From Rhopalosiphum padi (Eukaryota > Arthropoda > Insecta > Hemiptera > Aphididae): DNA of 64,000 nt. Numbering within the stretch: position 1 is the first letter of the stretch; each line of letters begins with the position of its first letter. The stretch is taken from positions 69,919,745 to 69,983,744 of the forward strand of contig NC_083599.1 of NCBI RefSeq assembly GCF_020882245.1, in the 5' to 3' direction. Of the stretch, positions 26,401-36,490 are shown piece by piece. Both the position numbers and the translations under genes were made by a program. Under the pieces are notes generated by a model. It ran no database searches. It had not been told where the DNA came from and saw only the letters and a program-made list of their open reading frames with translations.

Positions 26401-27566
26401 ATATAAATATTAAAGAAGACCAAATTAATACAAATTTAAATTTAAAAGAATGATTGATATGTATTTAGTGGTAAAATAAATCATTATTTTTTAATTTAAA
26501 TAATATAAAATTATAAATTATTATTTTGTTTACAAATTGTTTAACTTTATACCTACTAGAATATGAAACTTATTGATACACATAATCCCTCCCATATTAG
26601 ATACATTATGGTTTATATTTTAAAAACCAATATCAATTTTCTGTAGTAATTACTTAAATTATTGTAGTTATTTTCACTTTAAACTAGTAGTTAAAGTAGT
26701 TGTACAGTATGTTTAATATGTATTAAAACATTTATATTCATTTCATTTTAGGTTCAATATTTATCATATTTGGAAGGTAATAACAATCATTGTACTACAA
26801 AGAGAATATTGATGAAATTATTTACTAACAATTTAGTATCTTTATTCTCATATAATGGTAAAAAAGGAAAAAAGAAATTTTACAATCTGATTATTTGTTC
26901 TGTTATTTTTAGTAAGATTATTAATTGAATATTATCTCTTCACATTTAAATAAGTGTATTATAGTTATTTATCATTATTTTACAAATGCTGTAAAATGTC
27001 AATCTAAATTTATGAATGTTTCACAAAATGATTTGACTAAAACTAACTTTCAATATTTATTAAATATGTATAAATTAAAAATTAATGTTGATTAAATATA
27101 AAATGTTTAATCAAATGTTAATTAAAGTTTATTTAATATATATTTATTGTGTGGGTATTATATCATTATATTATCAATTTACCATTATTATTTATTATTA
27201 CTATTAGTGGAATAAAAAAGTGTGAAATATTAGATTGAAAAAATACTTTTGCTGTAGAACGTAACAATCACAGTAGAAAAAAATATAAAAAATTAAAAGC
27301 AAATTAATAAAATATAAAATTAAATTAAATAATAACATTATTGGTAATAGTGAGATAAAGTAATAAGTCTTAACTATAAATAAAATGTACATGCATAAAA
27401 AATAAATATTTTATATTTTATAACGATAAAGATTATAATTTTTACCTTGTGTATCCGGGAGCTCTTGTCCTGGTTCTGTTTGTGGAAAGATATCAGGTAC
27501 ATCGTACATCGCCTGTATGCGAAAAGTGACCGCAAGTAGCATAAATAAAGTTGCCATGGACGCCAT
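23416..27566 (-). CDS. Secreted Cys-rich protein, four exons, copy 1
   Basis: Unrecognised secreted protein, 225 aa. Exons: 27566-27446, 26032-25835, 24819-24686, 23640-23416; all introns GT...AG, phases 1, 1 and 0, no internal stop. Residues 1-19 form a signal peptide (MASMATLFMLLAV... IQA). Cysteines lie at 50, 75, 119, 150, 172 and 222. Blocks conserved in the paralog at 40019-44755: CPPFGSPD (50-57), PPAGGCASM (70-78), GWYVQLY (133-139) and EWCDGLPQ (170-177). No membrane segment after the signal peptide. Start chosen because ATG opens the signal peptide in both copies, about 65 bp below a shared TATA. The exons are far more diverged between copies than the adjoining introns. Intron 1 contains a DUF4806 relic on the opposite strand. 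Function unknown; a secreted effector or other fast-evolving secreted protein is an inference. Confidence 0.85.
26140..26940 (+). pseudogene. DUF4806 relic inside intron 1 (copy 3)
   Basis: This stretch is absent from the paralogous intron, which diverges right after gatgattagg. On the + strand it encodes ESIGSNYGNNN, then LQECNFPIDDLYKY, and, after acceptor cattttag at about 26750, VQYLSYLEGNNNHCTTKRIL followed by MKLFTNNLVSLFSYNGKKG. These match the middle and C-terminal parts of DUF4806 proteins. Frame breaks and missing ends show that it is dead. It probably arrived as part of a larger insertion. Confidence 0.55.
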
Positions 27567-27659
27567 CTTGTTGTGGGTTTGAGAGTACGTGTAAAAATTT
27601 AACAGGAAAATAAGTTGACTATTGAGACAGAAATGGTGATCGGCGCTCCTCGGCGCCCT

Positions 27660-27667
27660 CTTTTATG
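27660..27667 (-). promoter_or_regulatory. TATA-like box of secreted gene 1
   Basis: CATAAAAG on the - strand within ggcataaaag, about 95 bp above the ATG at 27566. The same string in the same context occurs upstream of copy 2 (44837-44844), and the 57 bp between it and the ATG that can be aligned differ at only about three positions. Transcription start is predicted near 27630. Confidence 0.6.
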
Positions 27668-28034
27668 CCCCGTCGGCGGCGGCTGCTTCTCCAGCATCGG
27701 AGTGGTTGTGGCTCCCACCACCGGTTGTGCGTCCAATGCCTATTAGACCAGGAAAACACCCCCCCCCCCCAACACCATCGTCCAGCACTGCGAATAAAAA
27801 CAGACATACGCACACGGTCAAACAGTCGCATCAACACACATACATACGGCGGTGACGACCGTGTTTGATGCCATCACTATTAACAATATTAAATATGACA
27901 ATACACGATGTATTCGAAAAGATATTTTAATAAAAGAAGAATGTTTCGAAAAACGGAACGCGTATCTTATCGACGCGTGACTGTATAGCGTTCACGTGAA
28001 TTTTCTTAGATAATATATTATATTATGTTATAAT

Positions 28035-28102
28035 CAGTGTTGAGATTAGATCAGTACTTTTTTTATCTAGATAAAGATAAAAGTTAACTAAACTCAAATC
28101 TG
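28035..28102. mobile_element. hAT fragment shared by both gene copies
   Basis: Begins CAGTGTTG and carries ttatctagataaag, as in the full element at 40325-40898 and the short one at 45325-45451. It sits at the same place relative to the gene as 45325, so it was inserted before the duplication. It is interrupted here by the GC-rich insertion at 28103. Confidence 0.5.
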
Positions 28103-28975
28103 TTTGGCGCCCAAGTATTTGGGGTACCGCGGTTGCAGTGTAAGTTTTGCCAACCGGCCCAATACACTTGCCGCCTAAATGTCGTTGTTGAATTTACTCC
28201 GCGTGTAGAAGGTTTTGGAGGCTAGACAGGCATGGAGGTAGAATAAATAGCTGAACACGCATTTTGTGTCGGACGCGTGTGCGTCGAAAGTCGTTTATTA
28301 TTGTCGAAATAAGTCGTTGACAAAAGTAAAATACGCGGGTGACTAGGCGTACGATGTTAGCCGTTTCGTCGGGTGCTCGACGCTCGGGCGTGCGGTGATT
28401 GCGTCGGGGCGCACGCGAGTTCGTACGGTAATTATTGCGAGCGGTTGCGCGAAAGCCGCCGAGTTCGTGTCGCGAGACCGGGAACGTCGTGGACGTGTTC
28501 GCCGACGGGTCGAAGCCTGGTTCGAGTAAAAGTGCTCGTTCGTCGCGGAATCGCATGATGTAACTGGACCGTGCGCGTCGTAGCGCGTGCCGGACATGTT
28601 GTGCCGGGGGTCATTACATCTCGAATTTGAGATCGTCAGTGCGCGTGGTCGTGGTCACATACCCACGTGTACATGGCGCGGAACGACGGAGTTCGCGTCA
28701 GTGGTTTAAAGATTCGGTCGGACTTGTCGCGGTTGTGGCTCGGTCGAACGTCGTGAGCAAAGAGCTTTTCTTCACGATCGGCGCCGTAGCCTTCACGGAA
28801 CGATTTCGCGCGGAGTGCCGGAGTGGAGGACGCGATCGCTGCGTCGCGTCGATAGAATATAACATAATATATGAAAATTCACAATCAAATAATTATGAAC
28901 GAATGAAAAGTAAGGTAAAATTCACGTATACAAAATGTTATCGACCAGTCAAGTGGTGACAATCGGTGTCGCCAC
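28103..28975. mobile_element. CpG-rich 873-bp insertion, possibly a solo LTR
   Basis: Strong compositional break: dense CG dinucleotides in a very AT-rich region. It interrupts a short hAT relic that is continuous in copy 2 (45325-45451), and atctg flanks it at 28098-28102 and 28976-28980, consistent with a 5-bp target duplication. Short inverted ends TGGCG/CGCCA lie just inside. The left end includes tggcgccca, like a tRNA-Lys-type primer site, which may be chance. An aataaa lies at about 28242. Overlapping ORFs on both strands are a by-product of GC-richness, and none looks real. Confidence 0.45.
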
Positions 28976-28980
28976 ATCTG

Positions 28981-30239
28981 TCTAGAATCTAGATAAGGAT
29001 AAAAGAAATAACAATGAATAACTACTGCAAAAGAGTACACTAGGATAATATGATATAAATATTGTTTATTGTACACATAAATTTGATAGATATTTCCATA
29101 GAGTAATCAGTAATAATATTTTAAATATAAGTATATAGTAATAGCATTGATTATAAATACTATTTATAATCAATGGTAATAGTATCTACATATTTTCAAT
29201 ATTATGCCATAATATAATAATATAAATAACTACAATGTGTATTTACAATAATCATGACAAGCAGAGGTAGCAAATCAAGGAAATAATAAATTTACCATTA
29301 CCTACTTTAATTAATATTTAACATGACAATGGTTATAATAAATTATAGTTTTTAATAACTATAACATAAATAAATAGCAAGTCTATGTATATCTTCTCCA
29401 CAAACAAATCACTATTCCCCAAAAAAATATGGGTAATTGTCAACAATTGTATTATTGAAGATAGATTTAAGTTAATCAAAATTCATCTAAGTTAATCATT
29501 ATTTAATTTTAATCATATGTTATATTTTTATGGCTTTGCAAGGATTGTGCATCGTATTTTTGTATAGGAATATAAACATTATGAGCCTTCATCGGGTTAG
29601 GTTCCCGGTGGAAATCACAACTGGTGTACATTTTTCAATCAATTAATAATCAAAGTGTTTACACCTCTATATATCCACCTTGGTTCGAGCTCTTAATTTA
29701 GTTTATTAGCTATAATTTCTTATCGAGGGGGCGAATTCTTATCTTGGAGGCCGAACTGTACCCATCCCGCGTTTATTTATAGTCAAAACGTAATCAACGA
29801 ATTAAAAAATGTTTTAATTACATTAATAATATATTTATGAAAAGTGAAAACTAACATTTTTGAATTGTGTCTCGGTTGTGTATAATACCTAAGGTTCTGC
29901 GGTTCCCAACCTTTTTAGTTATGCAAACCACCAATTTAGTAAAACTAAATCACAACAACGTTCATTGAATATTTATTGAAGTTAGTGAATTTAGAATTTA
30001 GTGAATAATTATTTGAAGAATTCAGAATAACTAATAAATTTGTAGTCAATTTAATCCTACAAACATATTAAATTAAATAACTGGAATTCTCAAATATCAA
30101 TTTTAATGAGTTGTTTCAATACCTTCAAAAAGTCTAAATATTATATTTAGATCAACGCTCAATTGTAGTTAATTTAACTAACAAATGTTCACTTCAATTA
30201 TAATGCTTGAGACCATAGTATGGAGTTAAAACAACTATC
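28981..30239. other. AT-rich DNA, small palindrome only
   Basis: cattgattataaata and its inverse are separated by one base at 29145-29175. ggttctgcggttcccaacc near 29893 resembles a hAT terminus without a partner. No gene seen. Confidence 0.4.
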
Positions 30240-30440
30240 CCATTTCTATGTATGTAAGAAATTTAATTTTTTACGAAATCGCGTAAATTAACGATAGGTA
30301 TATTACAATTTAAATATAGATAATAATATAATATATCCTACTAATTATCCAAGATTGACAAATCATTTCTGTTCAAAATCGCTTTTCGTATGCAATGATA
30401 CCTTTCATTGCATTCAAATTTAATAAATCCATTATAGTGA
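30240..30440 (+). repeat. Fragment of the 11864-12866 element, + orientation
   Basis: Contains tttacgaaatcgcgtaaa, attacaatttaaatat and ttcattgcattcaaattt as in 12570-12760. It faces copy B (30590-31856) head to head. Confidence 0.6.
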
Positions 30441-30451
30441 CGGGCGATACC

Positions 30452-30563
30452 CGTTTGCGTACATTTAACGGTTTTTGCGACCATTTGCATACAATTCAAT
30501 TGCGCACACTAATTTTTAATACCTGCAATAAATGGCCCAAACGTAGAACCTCGTTTGCGTACA
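30452..30563. repeat. cgtttgcgtac motif cluster
   Basis: cgtttgcgtaca at 30452 and 30552, and catttgcataca at 30482, with tcaattgcgcacac between. This resembles the short-motif arrays elsewhere in the window. It lies at the junction between two inverted copies of the 11864 family. Confidence 0.4.
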
Positions 30564-30589
30564 TAAACTTTATTTATAATTTGTATACT

Positions 30590-31856
30590 AAAAAAAAAAA
30601 GTGGGCAAGTGGATATCGCTCTACTGTATAGTAGAGATGGAGAGTAGGTCATCACTGGTCACTATAATGGATGTGTTAAATTTGAATGCAATGACATAAT
30701 TCATTGTATACGAAAAAACGATTCTGAACGGAGACGATTTGTCAGATAATTAGTAGGATATATCATATTATTACGTATATTTAAATTGTAATACAGTTTA
30801 CTCTCGATTATCCGCTGTCTTCCACGGAATCGTCTACATACCTTTATATGTATACAAAAAAATATTTACGTATTGTATCTTTCCATTATAAATCATTATA
30901 GGTTTGTTATTAAAAAAACTTTAATCACAAGTTAAAAAGAAGAGTTTTTAAACAAAGAAACAACAACTTGTTACTGATTTTTTGCACATAAATAATTTAT
31001 AATTTTTATTAATTTTTCATTATACATGTACATACATACATTCATTGTACATACATGTGTATCTTTTTTAATAATACATATGTAATAATAATTTTCAATT
31101 TCAATTTCCAATTTAGTTTTTATTATAAAATTTAATTTTGCGGATTATCCGCGGAATTCGTTTATCCGTGGATGTCCTGCCACCCTATTCCACGGATAAT
31201 CGGGAGTAAACTGTATATCGTTTTTACGCGATTTCGTAAAAAATTAAATTTCATACGGTAATAAAATGTTTTCTATATTGACGCTGGAATTTTTTATTAC
31301 AGTTACATGAAGGAAAACTTATGGATAACCTTGTATTGGATTTTTGAACTTTAAGTATTAATCACAGAAATTTTATGAAATATCAACTTCAAAATTCCTT
31401 GCAAATTTTCGCGATTTTGATATATTTTGTAAACATTTGAACTTTAAATGCTTATAAACAAAAATTGTGACTAACGATTTTTGGTTTTTTTTTTTACTAT
31501 AATAAGTATAACGTATAATAAACCTTGTATTAAATTTTAAAAAAAAATTTGGAAAGCCAAATATTTTTTATTGGCATTTCAAGAAAAATTTAGAAAAATC
31601 AAAAATTTCAATTGTCTATAAATAGTTTTAAAAATTTCTGAATATTCTGAAAATTGAATCGTATATAGATAATGCTAATATAAACATTTTGTGAAAATTT
31701 CGAGTATTTACAATGATTGGTTTTTGAGTTACAACAAAATAAAAAAATCGATTTTGTCAAAAACTTGTTATGCGTAAAAGTTCCCGTTTTTCCGTAATTT
31801 TTTCAGGGTTTTTCCCGACGCTTTTGAAAACTATTGACATTTTTTACTTTTGACCC
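30590..31856 (-). mobile_element. Inverted copy B of the 11864 element core
   Basis: Reverse complement of 11969-12816, from gtgggcaagtgg at 30601 to cagggtttttcccgacgc near 31805. It is longer only because of the nested element at 30794-31213. The outer AGGGCTGTGAATTT ends are not recognisable here. Confidence 0.7.
30794..31213. mobile_element. pogo-like MITE, 420 bp, nested
   Basis: TIRs CAGTTTACTCTCGATTATCC and GGATAATCGGGAGTAAACTG (one mismatch), each flanked by TA (30792-30793 and 31214-31215). The CAGTxxAxTCxCGATTATCCG end type is that of pogo/Tigger elements; the fragment at 63171 has CAGTAGAACCTCGATTATCC. The uninterrupted site is present in copy A (reverse strand, gtaatatatcg). No ORF. 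Confidence 0.85.
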
Positions 31857-33050
31857 CCCGTGAATTTTCCTTTTCAAAGAGGGGCTGAAGTCAAAAATCG
31901 AAGCATTACTACGACTCCAAAAAGTGATAACAGACACAAAAATAAAAAAAAACGCACATCATTGTAAAATCAATACATTCATCAATCAACTCCATTCAGA
32001 ATCTAAAAGATAATAGCTTAAGGTAAAAATATTCAAATTGTAAAAAATTCAAAAAATAATAAATTTCTTGGCATTGTTTTTCTAAAAAATCTAAACACAA
32101 CATTACAACAATATTATTATTACGAGTATGTTATAAAAAGTACACGTATTTCTAATTTTTATTATAACACAATTACATAATAAATAGCACAATATTCCAT
32201 GTAATATGCAGTCGTGAAAAAACGTCAAATATTTACAAAAAGTAAAATTTTAAAATAAATTACAAGCTCATAATATTTATGTAGAATAAACTTACTTATA
32301 AGCAATATGAATAATATAATAATATAATCTAACATATATAATATAGTCAGTCGCGTTGTGAAAAACAACCTTTCGAATTTAAACCGAACGAATTAATTTT
32401 TTTCCTTTCGCATTTAAATCGTTATATAATATACATAATATAAGATAATAGTGTTCCGATATTTTGTATTATAGCACATTTCAGATACTCTAAAATTGAT
32501 CGATTTTACCCTACAACTTTATTAAATATCATTATTATTATTTATTTCATTACTGTTGAAATTGTTATGAAATATTTCGTATAAAAACAATTATTAAATA
32601 AAAAATAAATATTAATAATATTATATTATATTACTATTATATTTATAGTTGCATTGATAAAAAAGTTCGGAGTCGTCGGGATAAAAGCCATACCAATAAT
32701 ATATCATAATATGAGATAGGAGAAATGGCACCAATGGAATTTATTAAACGTATTTTATAACGTATATTATATAATTATAAAAAAATTAAATATCCCAATA
32801 ATTGTATGTTTTTTTTTTATAAATTGACAATTATATATAACTTTTTTTTTAAATATTTTACTTGACTCTCAATATATAAATTGTAAATTATTAATATTAT
32901 ATAATTATTGATTTTTATTATATAAATTAGTAATTTAACATAAAAAAAAAAGTGAAGAATATTACATTGGTAACCAAAATAATGTACTAAATTGTGTAAT
33001 AAATAAATTATATTATAATAAATTACAATATATATACACAATATATTAAA
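31857..33050. other. AT-rich DNA, no gene seen
   Basis: No supportable feature in about 1.2 kb. Confidence 0.4.
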
Positions 33051-33199
33051 ATAAATAATGTGCCGAAAACGAACTTACCAGAATGGCCAAAAAGGGAAAG
33101 GTTCATTTTGGCCGAAAACGGCGGAGTTTGTCGATTGCGTCCCAGACGCAGGTAAACGATTTTTTTCCTACCTTTTACGTGTTCCGATTGCGTCCTATT

Positions 33200-34082
33200 C
33201 AGGGGCGTATACAAGGGGGTCGTGGAAGTTAGACCTCCCCATTGGATTTTTATTATTTTTTTGTTTTTGCTTACATTATGCAGTATACACTATAATGTAA
33301 TATTTTGTGATATTATGATCTATTGAGCTATTGAATTATGAACATTTTGTCAATACTAAATACCATTGTAATTTTATTTTATTTTATTTATAGAAATGTA
33401 ATGTTTAATTAGTCAAAATGGTCAATAACCACTATGTTTTTACTTTATTATAGCTTTTCTTATAGACAATACTTTATATATTATAATAATATGTATGTAT
33501 GCTCGACTAAAAGGGCTATGCTTCCACTCTGAGCCTGTGTATAAAATGTTCATTATCGCTACGGGTTTAGTTCACCGCGTGTACGTAGTACACTAGTACA
33601 TAGTACTTACGTACTACGTACCTACCATTTATTTATCTGAAATCTAAAAAAAGATACTCACGGAATTGTTGAAAATGTGTGAAAATATATTTGTTGCAGA
33701 AACGGCTAAATGGCCTAACACTTATGCCAGTTTATAGAAATATTTAATTACAGCAGAAGTTTTAGACAGCCTAGAAAAAAAAAAAAAAGAGAAAACTAGA
33801 TTTGTTAATTTAATTATTATTCATTTTTTTATACATTTAATGATGTAGTATTTTATAACACAGAAGTTTTGACTTTATGGAGTATTGGAGTGTGAATAAT
33901 CTACCATACTGCGTGTTTAATGTTAATTTTGACTCAATTCAAATTATATTCATTGTTCCTCATTTTTTCCTATATTTTATTATCAATGTAAAAAGTTTTG
34001 GTAGGGTGGGGGATTTTTCAATTTTCCCCTCCCATTTAGCTTTTTTTTTATCCCCTCTTTCAGAAATCATGTCTACGCTTCT
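33200..34082. mobile_element. hAT-like element nested in MULE arm
   Basis: Begins CAGGGGCGTATACA and ends tgtctacgcttct(g); the inverse of that end is CAGAAGCGTAGACA. gtcctatt is duplicated at 33192-33199 and 34083-34090. About 883 bp without a recognisable transposase. Removing it restores continuity of the MULE left arm. Confidence 0.7.
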
Positions 34083-34157
34083 GTCCTATTGTATAGTAGG
34101 TAAGTGTTAATGTGACAGATAAATTGACATATTAAATCTAATATTTTTGTCATATAT

Positions 34158-34543
34158 GATGGTGTGTTTGATTATTTAATTGATAACTATATTGATTCAA
34201 ATTCACATATCCCACCTGAAATGTGGGCTGAAATGAGCAGTAGTATGCAGCGTACTACAAACGCTTGCGAAAGCTTTCATTCAAAATTTAACTTTTTTTC
34301 TACACATTGCATCCCAATATTCATCAATTTCTAAATATTTTAAAACAATGTCAAACAGATACATACATAAAAATAATGTCAAGTCATAATTTAATACCTG
34401 TGAAACGCAGAGCAAAGTATTTGAAAAAACAGAAATTTATTGATAAACTAATAAACAACTTAAATAATAAAATTATAACTCCTTTACATACCTTAAAACT
34501 ATTTCACCCAAAAAACCCTTTTTTAATTGACGTATTCACCAAC
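34158..34543 (+). pseudogene. MULE transposase C-terminal fragment
   Basis: Encodes YDGVFDYLIDNYIDS, then PPEMWAEMSSSMQRTTNACE and SFHSKF. After a frameshift near 34300 it continues with HPNIHQFLNILKQCQTDTYI and a Lys-rich tail, ending at 34543. It matches 7290-7640 of the first MULE relic closely (WAEMxSSxxRTTNACESFHSK). The FLYWCH finger and catalytic core are missing, so the element is a deletion derivative. Confidence 0.8.
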
Positions 34544-34984
34544 TAAAAATGTATTATTAAAAATATTTTTTCCTATTATATACATATTTATACTTAATTT
34601 TATTGATTTTTGTATTAAAATTATTTTATAACATTGACAAGAAATATATTATTTAAATTATTTATTCCTATATATTTGGATTTATTTTTATTGGTTTTTG
34701 TATTAATATTATTTACAAAATAATTATTAATTATGACTATTCGTTTTACAATATATCAATCTTAGAACTACGAATGTATTCAATAGTCATTACTAAAATA
34801 ATATTAAAATATAGTGTAATTTAATGCTTATATATCATACAATAGGAGTATAGGACGCAATCGGAACATAAACAGTTAAGAAAAAATAATTTACCTATCC
34901 GACTTGTGGACGCAATCGACATACTGAAAAGCTATAAAAGGTTGAAATGGGACGCAATCGAATAACGCCAGAAAACGGTGCCGC

Positions 34985-36343
34985 CCTTGTAGCTGACCCA
35001 CCGAACAAAGGTTAATTTTCTCCAAAGCATGATATCGTATAAATGTCTGGAGGGATAATCGATTATTTATTGTAATAAACTTATAACTAATTATACTCCA
35101 TTATTTGGAATTTAAGTTTTGTATTCAGGCCGGAAACGTGTATTTTACTGAAACTGATAATAGGTATAACTGTGTTATAAATATATTTTAATGTTACAAG
35201 ATACAAGATTTTCAAAAAGTGTGGAAACTGTCTTTTTTCTTCTTCGTTATTGAACATTTTAAATATTAACAAGAAGCCTACAATTAATATTTAGAAATAC
35301 TTTTCTAAATACTAATTTTATTATTTTACATGCTAGAGTTATAAACTTTTCATTTTTTGTTTTACATACCTATTGTAAAAAAATAATAATAAGTATACAG
35401 TTACTTTACAATTTATTTTGAAAACTTTCTGCAATATTCTCGATTTACTTGGAAAAAAAATAGTCAAACAAATTGAAAATACATATAATAGTAAAATACA
35501 AAGTTTATTACTAATACTAATAGGTGTTTTATAAAATTTTTAAATAGTCAAAAAATACTCCCGATAAAAGTTGTAATTATTTTTCGAAAATAAAGAATAA
35601 AAATTGATTAAAATTATCATTTTAATACATCGTTATTGCCATGTTACAATCGTAATAAAATATTGTAGATTATGATAATTTTCTTCAAAAATGTGTTGTA
35701 ATTGTAGGCACCAAAAATTTGCCACCCCTAAAATAGGTGAATAAGTTACAAAATACCTACTCTAAATATTAAATTTATGGACAATAGTAGTGGACATCCA
35801 TAGACTACCTATGTTTTTATTTTGATTATTTTATTTAGCTTCCTTTGAAAAAATTCAATGCATTTCCACTGAATTTTAATAAAAACCTACAGTGATAATT
35901 TTTATTAATAATAAATAATAATACAAAACTATAACCATTGTTAGGAGCATTAAGTTAAACACTACAATTTATAATATTTTTTATAATAAAAAACTGTATT
36001 TTTCTATAATACAAAACAGATGTTTAACTTTAACATAATAACATCTTAACTAATCTATACTGCATATAAACTTAGGTAACTTAACTATTTTAACTTTAAA
36101 TGCTGATGTCTTGCTTTTATATTTGCAAATTATTTTATAATATCTTCATATGATAATGAAACAAAAGACTTAACTCAATTGTTGAAATTCTCATGATGTT
36201 TCTTACCAACATGTTAAATATAGTATTATCAAAAACTGTTTTCTATATTTTTAATGACTATAAATTGTAATGAACCAAAATAGATAGGTAGGTATACCAT
36301 ATACGATATACAAAAATATAAAATATAAACAAATATGCACATT
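34985..36343. other. AT-rich DNA, no gene seen
   Basis: No gene. ttgccacccctaaaatagg near 35710 resembles text in the hAT end at 36420-36490 and may be a related fragment. Confidence 0.35.
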
Positions 36344-36377
36344 ATTAATTATTTTTCGTTAACGAAAAATAATTAAT
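36344..36377. repeat. Perfect 34-bp palindrome
   Basis: Arms of 17 bp meet at cgtt|aacg with no loop, and there is no mismatch over 34 bp. Confidence 0.85.
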
Positions 36378-36419
36378 TTTACAATTCTTTTATACGTTTG
36401 ATGTTTTTTAATAAAACAC

Positions 36420-36490
36420 TACAAAATTCGATGTCCCCTGCATTTTGCCACCCTAGGCAGCTGTCTATAAGGCCTAATGGAAATTCCGCC
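36420..36490. mobile_element. hAT right end, partial
   Basis: Text ending gaaattccgcctctg, including ttgccaccctaggcagctg, has the form of a hAT terminus (CAGAGGCGGAATTTC in reverse). No matching left end was found. Confidence 0.35.

Larger units (their letters stand above)
23416..28104 (-). repeat. Segmental duplication, copy 1 (partner 40019-45451)
   Basis: Gene, introns, 5' UTR and promoter align with 40019-45451, and the similarity runs on upstream through ggaacgcgtatctt and gcgtgactg to a shared hAT fragment (cagtgttg at 28035 and 45325). Similarity is lost downstream of both stop codons. Copy-specific insertions explain most of the length differences. Confidence 0.8.
33131..34961. mobile_element. 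MULE with arrayed TIRs of gattgcgtcc
   Basis: Left arm: tcgattgcgtcc at 33131 and ccgattgcgtcc at 33184, 53 bp apart. Right arm in inverse: ggacgcaatcgg at 34853, ggacgcaatcga at 34908 and 34950. The arms align over about 70 bp (gtcgattgcgtcc, then ...ggtaaa..., then gttccgattgcgtcctat). Between them lie a MULE transposase fragment (34158-34543) and a nested hAT (33200-34082). True outer boundaries may extend by a few tens of bases on each side. Confidence 0.75.

Noticed and set aside
28105..28122. tggcgccca as a genuine retroelement primer-binding site
   Set aside because: The match to a tRNA-Lys-type site is short, lies at the very edge of the insertion instead of after an LTR, and no pol sequence follows; kept only as a remark.
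28194..28959. Overlapping ORFs of 60-120 codons on both strands in the GC-rich segment
   Set aside because: Open frames on both strands at once, Arg-rich biased translations and no family resemblance; explained by few stop codons in CpG-rich DNA of an inserted element.
29690..29780. Possible tRNA-like text (ggttcgagctc)
   Set aside because: Only a T-loop-like string; no acceptor stem, D-arm or anticodon arm can be paired around it.
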